A DNA stretch of 5,143 nucleotides, taken from assembly GCA_937925775.1 (NCBI GenBank), contig CALAMM010000134.1:1-5143 (forward strand), read 5' to 3'. The position numbers were made by a program, and so were the translations under genes. A model generated the notes under the pieces. The model was not told the DNA's origin. It did no database searches and saw nothing but the letters and a program-made list of their open reading frames with translations. Position 1 is the stretch's first letter. Every line of letters starts with the position of its first letter. This stretch comes from an uncultured Fimbriimonadales bacterium. Its GTDB lineage: Bacteria > Armatimonadota > Fimbriimonadia > Fimbriimonadales > GBS-DC. Of the stretch, positions 1 to 5,143 are shown piece by piece.

Positions 1-165
1 GCTTGGACACTCTTGTCCAAGCATCCCGCTGTGGCTTGAACATTCTTGTCCAAGCACCCCCGCGTGGCTTGAACATTCTTGTCCAAGCATCCCGCTGTGG
101 CTTGGACATTCCTGTCCAAGCACCTCCACGTGGCTTGGGCATTCCTGTCCAAGCATCTCCTCGAC
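1..165. repeat. Five tandem 33-bp units, each with a 9-bp palindrome
   Basis: Units start at 1, 34, 67, 100 and 133. Each contains GCTTGGACA, a 4-base loop (CTCT, TTCT or TTCC), then TGTCCAAGC, followed by an 11-base spacer. Units 1 and 4 pair perfectly. Units 2 and 3 have a G-to-A change in the left arm, which becomes a G-U pair in minus-strand RNA. Unit 5 has an A-to-G change that pairs only in plus-strand RNA. The spacers alternate between two types (ATCCCGCTGTG, then ACCCCCGCGTG or ACCTCCACGTG), suggesting a 66-bp duplication of unit pairs. The array may extend beyond the left edge. Because 33 is divisible by three, it is read through on the minus strand as LGQECPSH-type 11-residue repeats with no stop. 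Confidence 0.93.
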
Positions 166-891
166 TGTTTGGATACCCCAGTCTTGCAGCCGCCGCCTTA
201 GCAAGTCGGTTGGTACATACTTTTCGGGGTGGGCAGGGTTGTAAAGCAGCGCTATCGCGACCTGCGTCTTACTGTCCAGAATGCGCAACGCCTCCAGGTC
301 TGTAGCGGTCAGTTCTGTAAATCCCACGAGCAGGATGGGAGGCGCATCGGTCAAGCTGTTCAGCGCGTCCAGTAGGGCGTGGCGCAGGCGAATGGGTTCG
401 GGTAGCCCTGCCTGTTCCAGCGCGTGCTGCCAAGCCCGCCAAAGCACGACCAGTTCAGTCGTCTTGCGCCGCCACTCCGTTTGGAGCGCATCGTCGTCCA
501 GTGCGGCGACAGAAGCATACATACTCAGCACGGTCTGGGCGCCTTGCTCCAGCAGGTCAGGCGTCAAGCCGTCGTGGCTCCAGCGACACAGGTTCTGCGC
601 AAGGGCGTTGTGAAAGTGTGGCGAGGAGCGCACTTTGCCGAAGTAGCTTTCGGGAGTGAGTTGCTGGTCGCAAAGTTGGCTGAGGAGCGCGACCATCTCT
701 GGCTGAGGGTGCGTTACGAACGCGATGTGTGTCAACGCACGAAGGAAACCGTGCCAATCGTGCGCCTCGCGGTCTGCATCCCCTATCAGTCGCGCCGCAC
801 CTGATGGCAGCAGGAGCTGGTATCCGCTGCCCAAGGCGCGATACGACGCCTCAACCAACGCTCGATAGGGCGCACCTAAGAAAAGACGCAT
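1..891 (-). CDS. AddB-like helicase/nuclease subunit, N-terminal part (continues past left edge)
   Basis: An open frame of 297 codons runs from an ATG at 891 to the window edge without a stop, so the gene is truncated by the window. Sequence features: residues 1-10 (MRLFLGAPYR) sit where AddB-type proteins often carry a nucleotide-binding loop, but no GxGKT is present. Residues 83-118 (YFGKV..., then an ALAQNLCRW stretch and GLTPDLLEQG) and residues 184-216 (PPILLVGFTEL, then DLEAL and VAIALLYN) resemble the N-terminal half of the AddB/RexB and PD-(D/E)XK exonuclease family. Members of that family process double-strand breaks with a partner helicase, AddA. The diagnostic C-terminal nuclease and iron-sulfur cysteines would lie outside the window, so the call rests on recalled family pattern only. 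Residues 246-297 are five 11-residue repeats (see the repeat entry). An alternative in-frame ATG lies at 921, but a TATAAT at 907-912 would fall inside that longer form, so 891 is preferred. Confidence 0.5.
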   Translation of the reverse strand, partial: MRLFLGAPYRALVEASYRALGSGYQLLLPSGAARLIGDADREAHDWHGFLRALTHIAFVTHPQPEMVALLSQLCDQQLTPESYFGKVRSSPHFHNALAQNLCRWSHDGLTPDLLEQGAQTVLSMYASVAALDDDALQTEWRRKTTELVVLWRAWQHALEQAGLPEPIRLRHALLDALNSLTDAPPILLVGFTELTATDLEALRILDSKTQVAIALLYNPAHPEKYVPTDLLRRRLQDWGIQTVEEMLGQECPSHVEVLGQECPSHSGMLGQECSSHAGVLGQECSSHSGMLGQECPS

Positions 892-906
892 CGCGGATGG
901 AGCGGA

Positions 907-912
907 ATTATA
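907..912 (-). promoter_or_regulatory. Candidate -10 element for the AddB-like gene
   Basis: The minus strand reads TATAAT, a perfect sigma-70-type -10 hexamer, 15 bases upstream of the ATG at 891. Transcription would begin near 900 and leave a leader of about 9 bases with no Shine-Dalgarno sequence. No good -35 hexamer is seen at the usual distance (GCCCAT at 17 bases, TGCCCA at 18). The placement also favours the start at 891 over 921. Confidence 0.4.
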
Positions 913-977
913 CCGTCCCATTCATGCAGATGGGCATTCCCTGTGTTCGGGGCTTGGGAGAGTGAACGCGGGTGAGT

Positions 978-1007
978 TTGGCTCCCGATCCCTTGTCCAG
1001 GTATCCT
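978..1007 (+). promoter_or_regulatory. Candidate promoter giving a near-leaderless transcript of the prenyl synthase gene
   Basis: TTGGCT at 978-983 and TATCCT at 1002-1007 are separated by 18 bases. The -10-like element ends 7 bases before the ATG at 1015, so transcription would begin at or next to the start codon. No Shine-Dalgarno sequence lies at a usable distance, which agrees with leaderless initiation. The hexamers are imperfect, so this is inferred from position as much as from sequence. Confidence 0.35.
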
Positions 1008-1014
1008 CTATGCT

Positions 1015-1911
1015 ATGGACTGGCGGGCGCGGTTGGCAGAGTATCTCCCTCCACGCAGGGCGCGGGTAGACGCGGCGTTGGAAGCCTATCTTACAGGTGC
1101 TCCCTCGATGCCGCGCGCTCTCCTTGAAGCGATGCGCTACGCGACGCTGGGCGCGGGGAAACGGCTACGCCCCATCTTATGCATCGCCGCAGCGGAAGCG
1201 ATGGGCAGCGACATCGAGCAGGTCATCCCGACCGCTTGCGCCTTAGAGCTCATCCACGCTTTTAGCCTTGTGCATGATGACCTTCCGGCGATGGACAACG
1301 ACCGCTTGCGTCGCGGGCAGCCGACCGTGTGGGTCAGGTACGGCGAGACGCTGGCAATCCTCGCAGGTGATGCGCTGTTCGCCAAAGCGTTTGAGCTGAT
1401 TGCCGTGCAGGCGCAGTTCAGCCCACCCGATCGCGTGGTGCAGACCTTGCGCCTAATCGCAGAGGCGGTCGGAGCGTCTGGCATGTGTGGCGGGCAGGTA
1501 GAAGACATCCTCAACGAGGGGCAAGCCGTCTCGGAAGAGACGCTGCGTTTCATCCATGCCCATAAGACTGGGGCACTGATTCGCGCCAGTGTGCTGTCGG
1601 GCGCGATTCTGGCGGGCGCAGATTCCGTCGCCGTGGGCGCCCTGGATGTCTACAGCCGCGCTGTGGGAATCGCGTTCCAGATTACTGACGACATATTAGA
1701 CGAGAGTGCCTCCACAGAACAGATGGGTAAGCCTGCTGGCTCGGACCGTGCCCGTCGCAAGGCGACTTACACAGCGTTGTTCGGTGTCGAGACGGCTCGC
1801 ATCCATGCGCAGCGCGCCCTACAAGACGCTCTGGACGCTCTGGAGCAGTTCGATTCCTATGCTGAACCGCTCCGCTGGCTGGCATATTACGCAGTGGAGC
1901 GCGATAGGTAG
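1015..1911 (+). CDS. ispA: Short-chain polyprenyl (probably farnesyl) diphosphate synthase
   Basis: This 298-residue cytosolic enzyme joins isopentenyl diphosphate to allylic diphosphates, supplying precursors for quinones, carotenoids and cell-wall lipid carriers. The length matches bacterial IspA. Visible motifs are GAGKRLRP (46-53, substrate diphosphate binding), the first aspartate-rich motif DDLPAMD (88-94) with the two-residue insert of bacterial enzymes and the following RRGQPT, GGQVED (159-164), HKTG (183-186), FQ (221-222), the second aspartate-rich motif DDILD (225-229), and the lysines of GKPAGSDRARRKATY. The C-terminus LAYYAVERDR is the usual family ending. Phe83, five residues before the first motif, is the aromatic position that limits bacterial enzymes to the C15 product, so farnesyl diphosphate is favoured over geranylgeranyl diphosphate; this is inference. 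The ATG at 1015 is the only possible start: no other start codon lies between it and the in-frame TGA at 973. The next gene is convergent, so this gene is probably transcribed alone. Confidence 0.93.
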   Translation: MDWRARLAEYLPPRRARVDAALEAYLTGAPSMPRALLEAMRYATLGAGKRLRPILCIAAAEAMGSDIEQVIPTACALELIHAFSLVHDDLPAMDNDRLRRGQPTVWVRYGETLAILAGDALFAKAFELIAVQAQFSPPDRVVQTLRLIAEAVGASGMCGGQVEDILNEGQAVSEETLRFIHAHKTGALIRASVLSGAILAGADSVAVGALDVYSRAVGIAFQITDDILDESASTEQMGKPAGSDRARRKATYTALFGVETARIHAQRALQDALDALEQFDSYAEPLRWLAYYAVERDR

Positions 1912-1914
1912 GTG

Positions 1915-3042
1915 CTATGCCACCGTGTAGTGCTGTACTGCAGCCTCGTCGATTTCCACGCCCAGCCCAGGTTTGCTGGGTACGGGAAGGTAGCCCTCAG
2001 AGTCTGGAAGAATCGGCTCGGTGAGGAAGAAATCGCGGGCGTTCGGCTCCCAGCCGGGCGGCTCATAGGGGAACTCCGCCCACTCACAGTTGGGGCACGC
2101 CCCCATGAGCTGCAGGTTCGCTGCCAGCCCCAGTCCGTTTGTCCAAGTGTGGGGGGCAATCTGCTTGCCGAACGCCTCCGCCATCGCGGCGATTTTCTTG
2201 CCAGTCAAGATCCCGCCAGAGAGCGTAACATCAGGCTGCAGCACATCGAGCGCGTCGCGTACAAGGTACTCACGGAACTCGTGCAGGTCTTGGTTCATCT
2301 CGCCGCTGGCAAGCGCCACAGGCGACTTTTCGCGCAGGCGGCGATAGCCTTCATAGTCGTGTTTGTCCAGTGGCTCTTCCAGCCAGCGGACGCCGAGTTC
2401 GGCGAGCTCTTCGGCGACGCGCAGTGCGGTGGCGAGGTCCCACTTGGGCGCAGGCGCCATCCCCGCCACACGCCAACCCATGTTCGCGTCGACCATTATC
2501 TCCATATCGGGATAGCGCTCACGCACCGCCTGCACCACACGCATATCCGCACGCCAGTCCCAACTGTGGAAGCGGAGCTTCACCGCACGGATGCCCATCT
2601 CGCGTACCTGGGCGATATAGTCGAGGCGCGCCTCCTTGTCGCGCAGCTCGCCCGTGCTGGCGTAGGCTTTTACCCGATCCTGATAGCCTCCCAGCAAGCG
2701 ATACACAGGCTGTCCCACTGCCTTGCCGATGAGGTCCCAAAACGCCAACTCAATCCACCACAGGCGCAGCCCAAGAAAGGTCGCTGAACGGGTAATCTGA
2801 ACTACCTCCTCCACATTCATCGGGTCCCGCCCGAACAAAAACGGCATCAGCAGCGATTCGAACCCCGTTCCTTCACGCAGGAACGCCACGCCCGCGGCGT
2901 AGCCCTTGATCCCCTCGTCGGTTTCTAAAGTGAGCAGGTGAACCCGATGCGCCGTTTGAGGGTAGCCCGGCAGCCAAGACGGGTAAAACGGCGTCTCCAA
3001 CGGATACTCCAGCAACTGCAGTTTGATGTTCACAATTCGCAT
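1915..3042 (-). CDS. Enolase superfamily protein, mandelate racemase/muconate lactonizing subgroup (probable sugar-acid dehydratase)
   Basis: A complete 375-residue protein, normal length for the family. The N-terminal capping domain spans about residues 1-125, with the barrel after it. Superfamily enzymes abstract a proton next to a carboxylate and stabilise the enediolate on Mg2+. Metal ligands are Asp185 (VDANMGW), Glu222 (WLEEPL) and Glu248 (ASGEMN). Asp271 (LQPDVTLSGG) and His298 (IAPHTW) form the His-Asp dyad that defines the mandelate racemase group, and Glu323 (WAEF) matches the conserved acid. The second-strand motif, usually KxK or KxH, is Lys155-Leu-Arg157, so the second general base of racemases is replaced by arginine. 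That favours a one-base reaction such as dehydration of an acid sugar over racemisation. The PGLG motif near the end (358-361) is typical. The start has a strong Shine-Dalgarno sequence. It is convergent with the prenyl synthase gene (3 bp gap, no terminator hairpin seen) and divergent from the Rpn-type gene. The substrate cannot be named. Confidence 0.9.
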   Translation of the reverse strand: MRIVNIKLQLLEYPLETPFYPSWLPGYPQTAHRVHLLTLETDEGIKGYAAGVAFLREGTGFESLLMPFLFGRDPMNVEEVVQITRSATFLGLRLWWIELAFWDLIGKAVGQPVYRLLGGYQDRVKAYASTGELRDKEARLDYIAQVREMGIRAVKLRFHSWDWRADMRVVQAVRERYPDMEIMVDANMGWRVAGMAPAPKWDLATALRVAEELAELGVRWLEEPLDKHDYEGYRRLREKSPVALASGEMNQDLHEFREYLVRDALDVLQPDVTLSGGILTGKKIAAMAEAFGKQIAPHTWTNGLGLAANLQLMGACPNCEWAEFPYEPPGWEPNARDFFLTEPILPDSEGYLPVPSKPGLGVEIDEAAVQHYTVA

Positions 3043-3049
3043 TGTCGCG

Positions 3050-3057
3050 CCTCCTCT
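3050..3057 (-). promoter_or_regulatory. Strong ribosome binding site of the enolase-type gene
   Basis: The minus strand reads AGAGGAGG, ending 7 bases before the ATG at 3042. It is an almost perfect match to the anti-Shine-Dalgarno sequence and fixes the start. It contrasts with the prenyl synthase and thiolase genes, which have none. Confidence 0.85.
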
Positions 3058-3062
3058 TTAAA

Positions 3063-3100
3063 GGTTCACTTTCAGAACCGTGAATCCTGCTTGAGTGAAC
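3063..3100. promoter_or_regulatory. Inverted-repeat cluster, possible operator
   Basis: The motif TTCAC/GTGAA occurs three times: TTCAC at 3065-3069, GTGAA at 3080-3084 and GTGAA again at 3096-3100, spaced about 15 bases apart. The outer pair forms a 7-bp perfect inverted repeat, GTTCACT (3064-3070) and AGTGAAC (3094-3100). The inner pair forms GGTTCAC and GTGAATCC. It lies just upstream of the enolase-type gene's ribosome binding site and between two divergent genes, where a repressor controlling a catabolic gene could bind. No regulator gene is in the window to support this. Confidence 0.3.
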
Positions 3101-3148
3101 ACTTCTCGTCTTCTGCATGGTGGATGGAGCTTTATAGAGGAGTGTCGA

Positions 3149-3232
3149 ATGAGTCGATCTACCAGCAGGATTTCCAATATTTGGAGAGAAGAAAGTGTCC
3201 ATGCGCAAACGCCGTCCGCGTCGGGGATTTGA
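3149..3232 (+). CDS. Possible 27-residue leader ORF overlapping the Rpn-type gene
   Basis: AGAGGAG at 3136-3142 lies 6 bases before an ATG at 3149, an excellent initiation site. The frame encodes 27 residues (starting MSRSTSRISNIWREE) and stops with TGA at 3230-3232, overlapping the start of the Rpn-type gene by 38 bases in another frame. It might be a leader peptide coupling translation to the larger gene, or a chance product of a purine-rich leader. The product has no recognisable domain or membrane segment. Confidence 0.25.
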   Translation: MSRSTSRISNIWREESVHAQTPSASGI

Positions 3233-4265
3233 CGAAGCGTGGAAGTACGCGGTACACAGCTTCTTCCGCGAATGTCTGCAGCTGTTGTTCCCTGCAGTCC
3301 ACGACCAGATTGACTGGACACGCCCTGTAGAGTTTCTGGACGCTAACCTGTACCGCCTCGTGCCTGGCGTTCGAGGCAGACGCCGCCATACGGCTGATAT
3401 TATCGCCAAGGTCTACTTCCGTGACGGCGTTGAGCGGATAGTCCTCATCCACATCGAGATCCAAGCACAAGCCGATCCCATGTTCTCGCTACGAATGTAT
3501 GTCTATCACTACCATACCTTTGACGCTTACGACTACCCTGAAGTAGTTAGCCTTGCAATCTTAGCCGACAACGATCCGAACTGGCGTCCCAACACTTTCG
3601 GATATCAGAATATTGGCAGCCGCTTACAGTTTGAGTTTACAATAGTGAAGCTGCTGGATTTTGATGAGGCGGCGTTGGAACAGTCCGAGAACCCGTTCGC
3701 CTTGGTAGTGCTAGCTCACCTAAGGGCGTTGAAGACACGCGGGAAACCCAATTTACTACTCCGAGAAAAGATTGCCCTCATCCGCCAGCTCAAGGAAAGA
3801 GGGTATACTCAGGAGCAGGTTATCCACTTGTATAAGGTGGTGGATTTTATGATGACACTATCGCAGGAGATGGAGCAGTTGGTGAAGCGTGTAGTGCGTC
3901 AGTTCGAAGAGGAGTCGGAATGGCCCCTCACGAGCTTAGAGGAGGATGCTATCGAGCGAGGCGCAAGACAGGGGATTGAGCAAGGATTGAGACAAGGGCT
4001 TGAGCAAGGACTGAGACAGGGGCTTGAGCAAGGCTTGCAACAGGGCTTGCAACAGGGCTTGCAACAGGGCTTGCAACAGGGCATCATCGAGGTGACTCTC
4101 AGGGTGCTGTCGCGCCGTTTTGGGGACGCTGCGCTCGAGTTGGAGCCTAAGCTCAATCAAGTCCAGTCTGTGGAGCAGTTGCGTGAACTTAGCATGTTCG
4201 CGCTGGACGCCTCCACTCTGCAAGAGTTTATCCAAGCCCTTGACTCGGCAATCGCGGAGTCTTAG
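3195..4265 (+). CDS. Rpn family PD-(D/E)XK nuclease/putative transposase with DUF4351-like C-terminus
   Basis: A 356-residue protein. Residues 11-160 form the Rpn (YhgA-like, transposase_31-related) nuclease fold. It has the opening GFDEAWKYAVHSFF, acidic Asp68 (TADII), the core Glu88-x-Gln90 (VLIHIEIQAQ) and Arg100 in LRMYVYHYHTFD. These match the D...ExQ active site of the family, whose characterised E. coli members are DNA endonucleases that promote RecA-independent recombination. Residues 258-297 are ten four-residue QG repeats (separate entry). Residues 300-352 (TLRVLSRRFG... through LQEFIQAL) match the DUF4351 domain often found at the end of such proteins. GTG at 3195 is preceded by GGAGAG at 3183-3188 with 6-base spacing. 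ATG at 3201 is a possible alternative start and would remove two residues. No terminal inverted repeats or target duplications were seen, so I do not call it an active transposon. The thiolase gene starts 18 bp downstream. Confidence 0.87.
   Translation: MSMRKRRPRRGFDEAWKYAVHSFFRECLQLLFPAVHDQIDWTRPVEFLDANLYRLVPGVRGRRRHTADIIAKVYFRDGVERIVLIHIEIQAQADPMFSLRMYVYHYHTFDAYDYPEVVSLAILADNDPNWRPNTFGYQNIGSRLQFEFTIVKLLDFDEAALEQSENPFALVVLAHLRALKTRGKPNLLLREKIALIRQLKERGYTQEQVIHLYKVVDFMMTLSQEMEQLVKRVVRQFEEESEWPLTSLEEDAIERGARQGIEQGLRQGLEQGLRQGLEQGLQQGLQQGLQQGLQQGIIEVTLRVLSRRFGDAALELEPKLNQVQSVEQLRELSMFALDASTLQEFIQALDSAIAES
3966..4085 (+). repeat. In-frame tandem repeat encoding ten (R/E/Q)QG(L/I) units
   Basis: Three 24-bp units (3966-3989, 3990-4013, 4014-4037), each encoding RQGxEQGL, are followed by four 12-bp units (4038-4085) encoding QQGL or QQGI. 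The sequence GGCTTGCAACAG occurs four times without a mismatch at 4032-4079, while the 24-bp units differ by a few bases. This suggests that the 12-bp part expanded most recently. All units are multiples of three bases, so copy-number change would lengthen or shorten the linker without breaking the frame. Confidence 0.95.
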
Positions 4266-4269
4266 CAGG

Positions 4270-4275
4270 TACACT
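4270..4275 (+). promoter_or_regulatory. Weak candidate -10 element for the thiolase gene
   Basis: TACACT ends 8 bases before the ATG at 4284, with TATACC overlapping just after it. No Shine-Dalgarno sequence is visible at a usable distance. A near-leaderless transcript starting in the 18-bp gap is possible, but no convincing -35 hexamer was found (TTGACT at 4240-4245 is 24 bases away). Read-through from the upstream gene is the alternative. Confidence 0.25.
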
Positions 4276-4283
4276 ATACCATT

Positions 4284-5143
4284 ATGCAAGCTGCGTATGT
4301 AGTTGCTGCCGTTCGGACAGCGATTGGCAAAGCGCCGCGGGGCAGTTTGCGCAACACGCGCCCCGACGACTTGGCAGCGTTCGCGATACAAGGCGCGCTC
4401 CAACGAGTGCCCCAGTTAGACCCGAAGCAAATCGAGGATGTCGTGCTGGGCTGCGCTGTGCCTGAAGCCGAGCAGGGGATGAATGTCGCACGGATTGCTG
4501 TGCTGCGCGCAGGGCTGCCCGTCGATGTACCTGCTGCGACAGTGAACCGTATGTGCGCCTCTGGATTAGAGGCTATCGCCATCGTCGCCCAGCGCATCCA
4601 GACAGGGCAAATCGATGTGGGCATCGCGGGCGGCACGGAGAGCATGTCGTTGGTTCCGATGGAAGGGCATGTGTTCCGCCCCAATCCCTACCTCACGCAA
4701 CACTACCCCGACGCCTACTTGGGCATGGGGATGACCACCGAGAACCTCGTGGCGCAGTATGGTATCACGCGCGAGGAAGCAGACGAGTTCTCCCTGCAGA
4801 GCCACCAGAAAGCGTTGCAGGCGCAGGCGAGCGGCGCGTTTGACGGCGAGATTATCCCTGTCGAAGTCCACGAGAAGATTGTAAAGGATGGAGCTGTCTA
4901 TGAGAACCGTTTCGTGTTTGACCGCGACGAGGGTCCCCGCGCCGACACGAGCTTGGAGGCGTTAGCCAAGCTCAAGCCTGTGTTCAAGGCGGACGGCACG
5001 GTAACGGCAGGCAACGCCTCGCAGCGCAGCGACGGCGCGGCGGCGGTCGTGCTGATGAGCGAGCGGATGGTGAACCAGCTGGGCGTCCAACCGCTCGCAC
5101 GCTTCGTCGGCTATGCGCTGGCAGGCGTCCCGCCAGAGACGAT
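4284..5143 (+). CDS. Thiolase (acetyl-CoA C-acyltransferase), N-terminal part (continues past right edge)
   Basis: 286 codons remain open to the window edge, about three quarters of a normal thiolase of roughly 390 residues. The enzyme either cleaves 3-ketoacyl-CoA in beta-oxidation or condenses two acetyl-CoA. Visible are the N-terminal VVAAVRTAIGK, the nucleophile Cys91 in NRMCASGLEAI, AGGTESMS (115-122), the loop region with YLGMGMTTENL, and VTAGNASQRSDGAAAV starting at residue 240. The SQ pair in that last motif is commoner in FadA/ACAA1-type degradative thiolases than in AtoB/PhaA biosynthetic ones, which usually read NASG, so the degradative type is mildly favoured. The second catalytic cysteine and the GHP histidine lie beyond the window. 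ATG 4284 is the only possible start after the in-frame TAG that ends the preceding gene. A beta-oxidation partner such as FadB is not in view. Confidence 0.93.
   Translation, partial: MQAAYVVAAVRTAIGKAPRGSLRNTRPDDLAAFAIQGALQRVPQLDPKQIEDVVLGCAVPEAEQGMNVARIAVLRAGLPVDVPAATVNRMCASGLEAIAIVAQRIQTGQIDVGIAGGTESMSLVPMEGHVFRPNPYLTQHYPDAYLGMGMTTENLVAQYGITREEADEFSLQSHQKALQAQASGAFDGEIIPVEVHEKIVKDGAVYENRFVFDRDEGPRADTSLEALAKLKPVFKADGTVTAGNASQRSDGAAAVVLMSERMVNQLGVQPLARFVGYALAGVPPET

Noticed and set aside
1..165. CRISPR array
   Set aside because: The intervals between palindromes are only 11 bases and similar to one another, so there are no unique spacers. No cas genes are present.
3..305. Plus-strand reading of the repeat array as a 100-residue protein
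   Set aside because: The minus-strand frame is longer, continues beyond the array into recognisable sequence, and has a promoter-like element. The plus-strand frame loses all pattern after the repeats.
934..960. Degenerate copy of the palindromic repeat in the intergenic region (GGGCATTCC followed by CTGT)
   Set aside because: Only about a dozen bases match unit 5 and the second arm is absent, so chance is as likely.
281..965. Plus-strand open frames of 78-126 codons opposite the AddB-like gene
   Set aside because: They overlap each other in different frames, lack ribosome sites, and read as low-complexity Arg/Ser/Ala-rich protein. The continuous minus-strand frame explains the region.
1912..2787. 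Long plus-strand open frame in register with the prenyl synthase stop, as if read-through could add 291 codons
   Set aside because: It lies opposite the well-supported enolase-type gene and its translation has no family resemblance. It is a by-product of codon composition on the other strand.
3195..4265. Insertion sequence containing the Rpn-type gene as transposase
   Set aside because: No terminal inverted repeats or flanking duplications were seen at the gene's edges. Family proteins are usually stand-alone genes.

Overview
The window looks like a moderately GC-rich bacterial chromosome segment with ordinary housekeeping and metabolic genes plus two minisatellite-bearing genes. My guess at the source is a deep-branching, possibly thermophilic lineage such as Armatimonadota. 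This rests only on overall impression: coding style, an Rpn/DUF4351 protein, and palindromic repeats inside a coding frame. No marker gene in the window settles it.

Layout. (1) Positions 1-891, minus strand, hold the first 297 codons of a gene that continues past the left edge. It is most like the N-terminal half of an AddB-type helicase/nuclease (recombinational repair) subunit. Its last visible ~52 residues are five copies of an 11-residue repeat, encoded by a 33-bp tandem repeat in which every unit contains a 9-bp palindrome. (2) A 123-bp divergent intergenic region carries candidate promoters for both flanking genes. (3) Positions 1015-1911, plus strand, encode a complete short-chain polyprenyl diphosphate synthase (IspA-like; farnesyl diphosphate is the likeliest product). 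(4) Positions 1915-3042, minus strand, encode a complete enolase-superfamily protein of the mandelate racemase subgroup, convergent with the previous gene and only 3 bp away. (5) A 152-bp divergent region holds a strong ribosome binding site for the enolase-type gene, an inverted-repeat cluster that could be an operator, and a possible 27-codon ORF. (6) Positions 3195-4265, plus strand, encode an Rpn-type PD-(D/E)XK nuclease/putative transposase protein with a ten-unit glutamine-glycine repeat and a C-terminal DUF4351-like region. (7) From 4284 to the right edge, plus strand, is the first 286 codons of a thiolase.

The genes do not form an obvious single pathway. A thiolase and a prenyl synthase could both serve lipid or isoprenoid metabolism, and the enolase-type protein probably acts on a sugar acid, but the alternating orientations argue against one operon. 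I found no complete new multi-gene system. The most unusual signals are the palindromic repeat read in frame inside the AddB-like gene, the recently expanded repeat in the Rpn-type gene, and the apparent leaderless starts of several genes.
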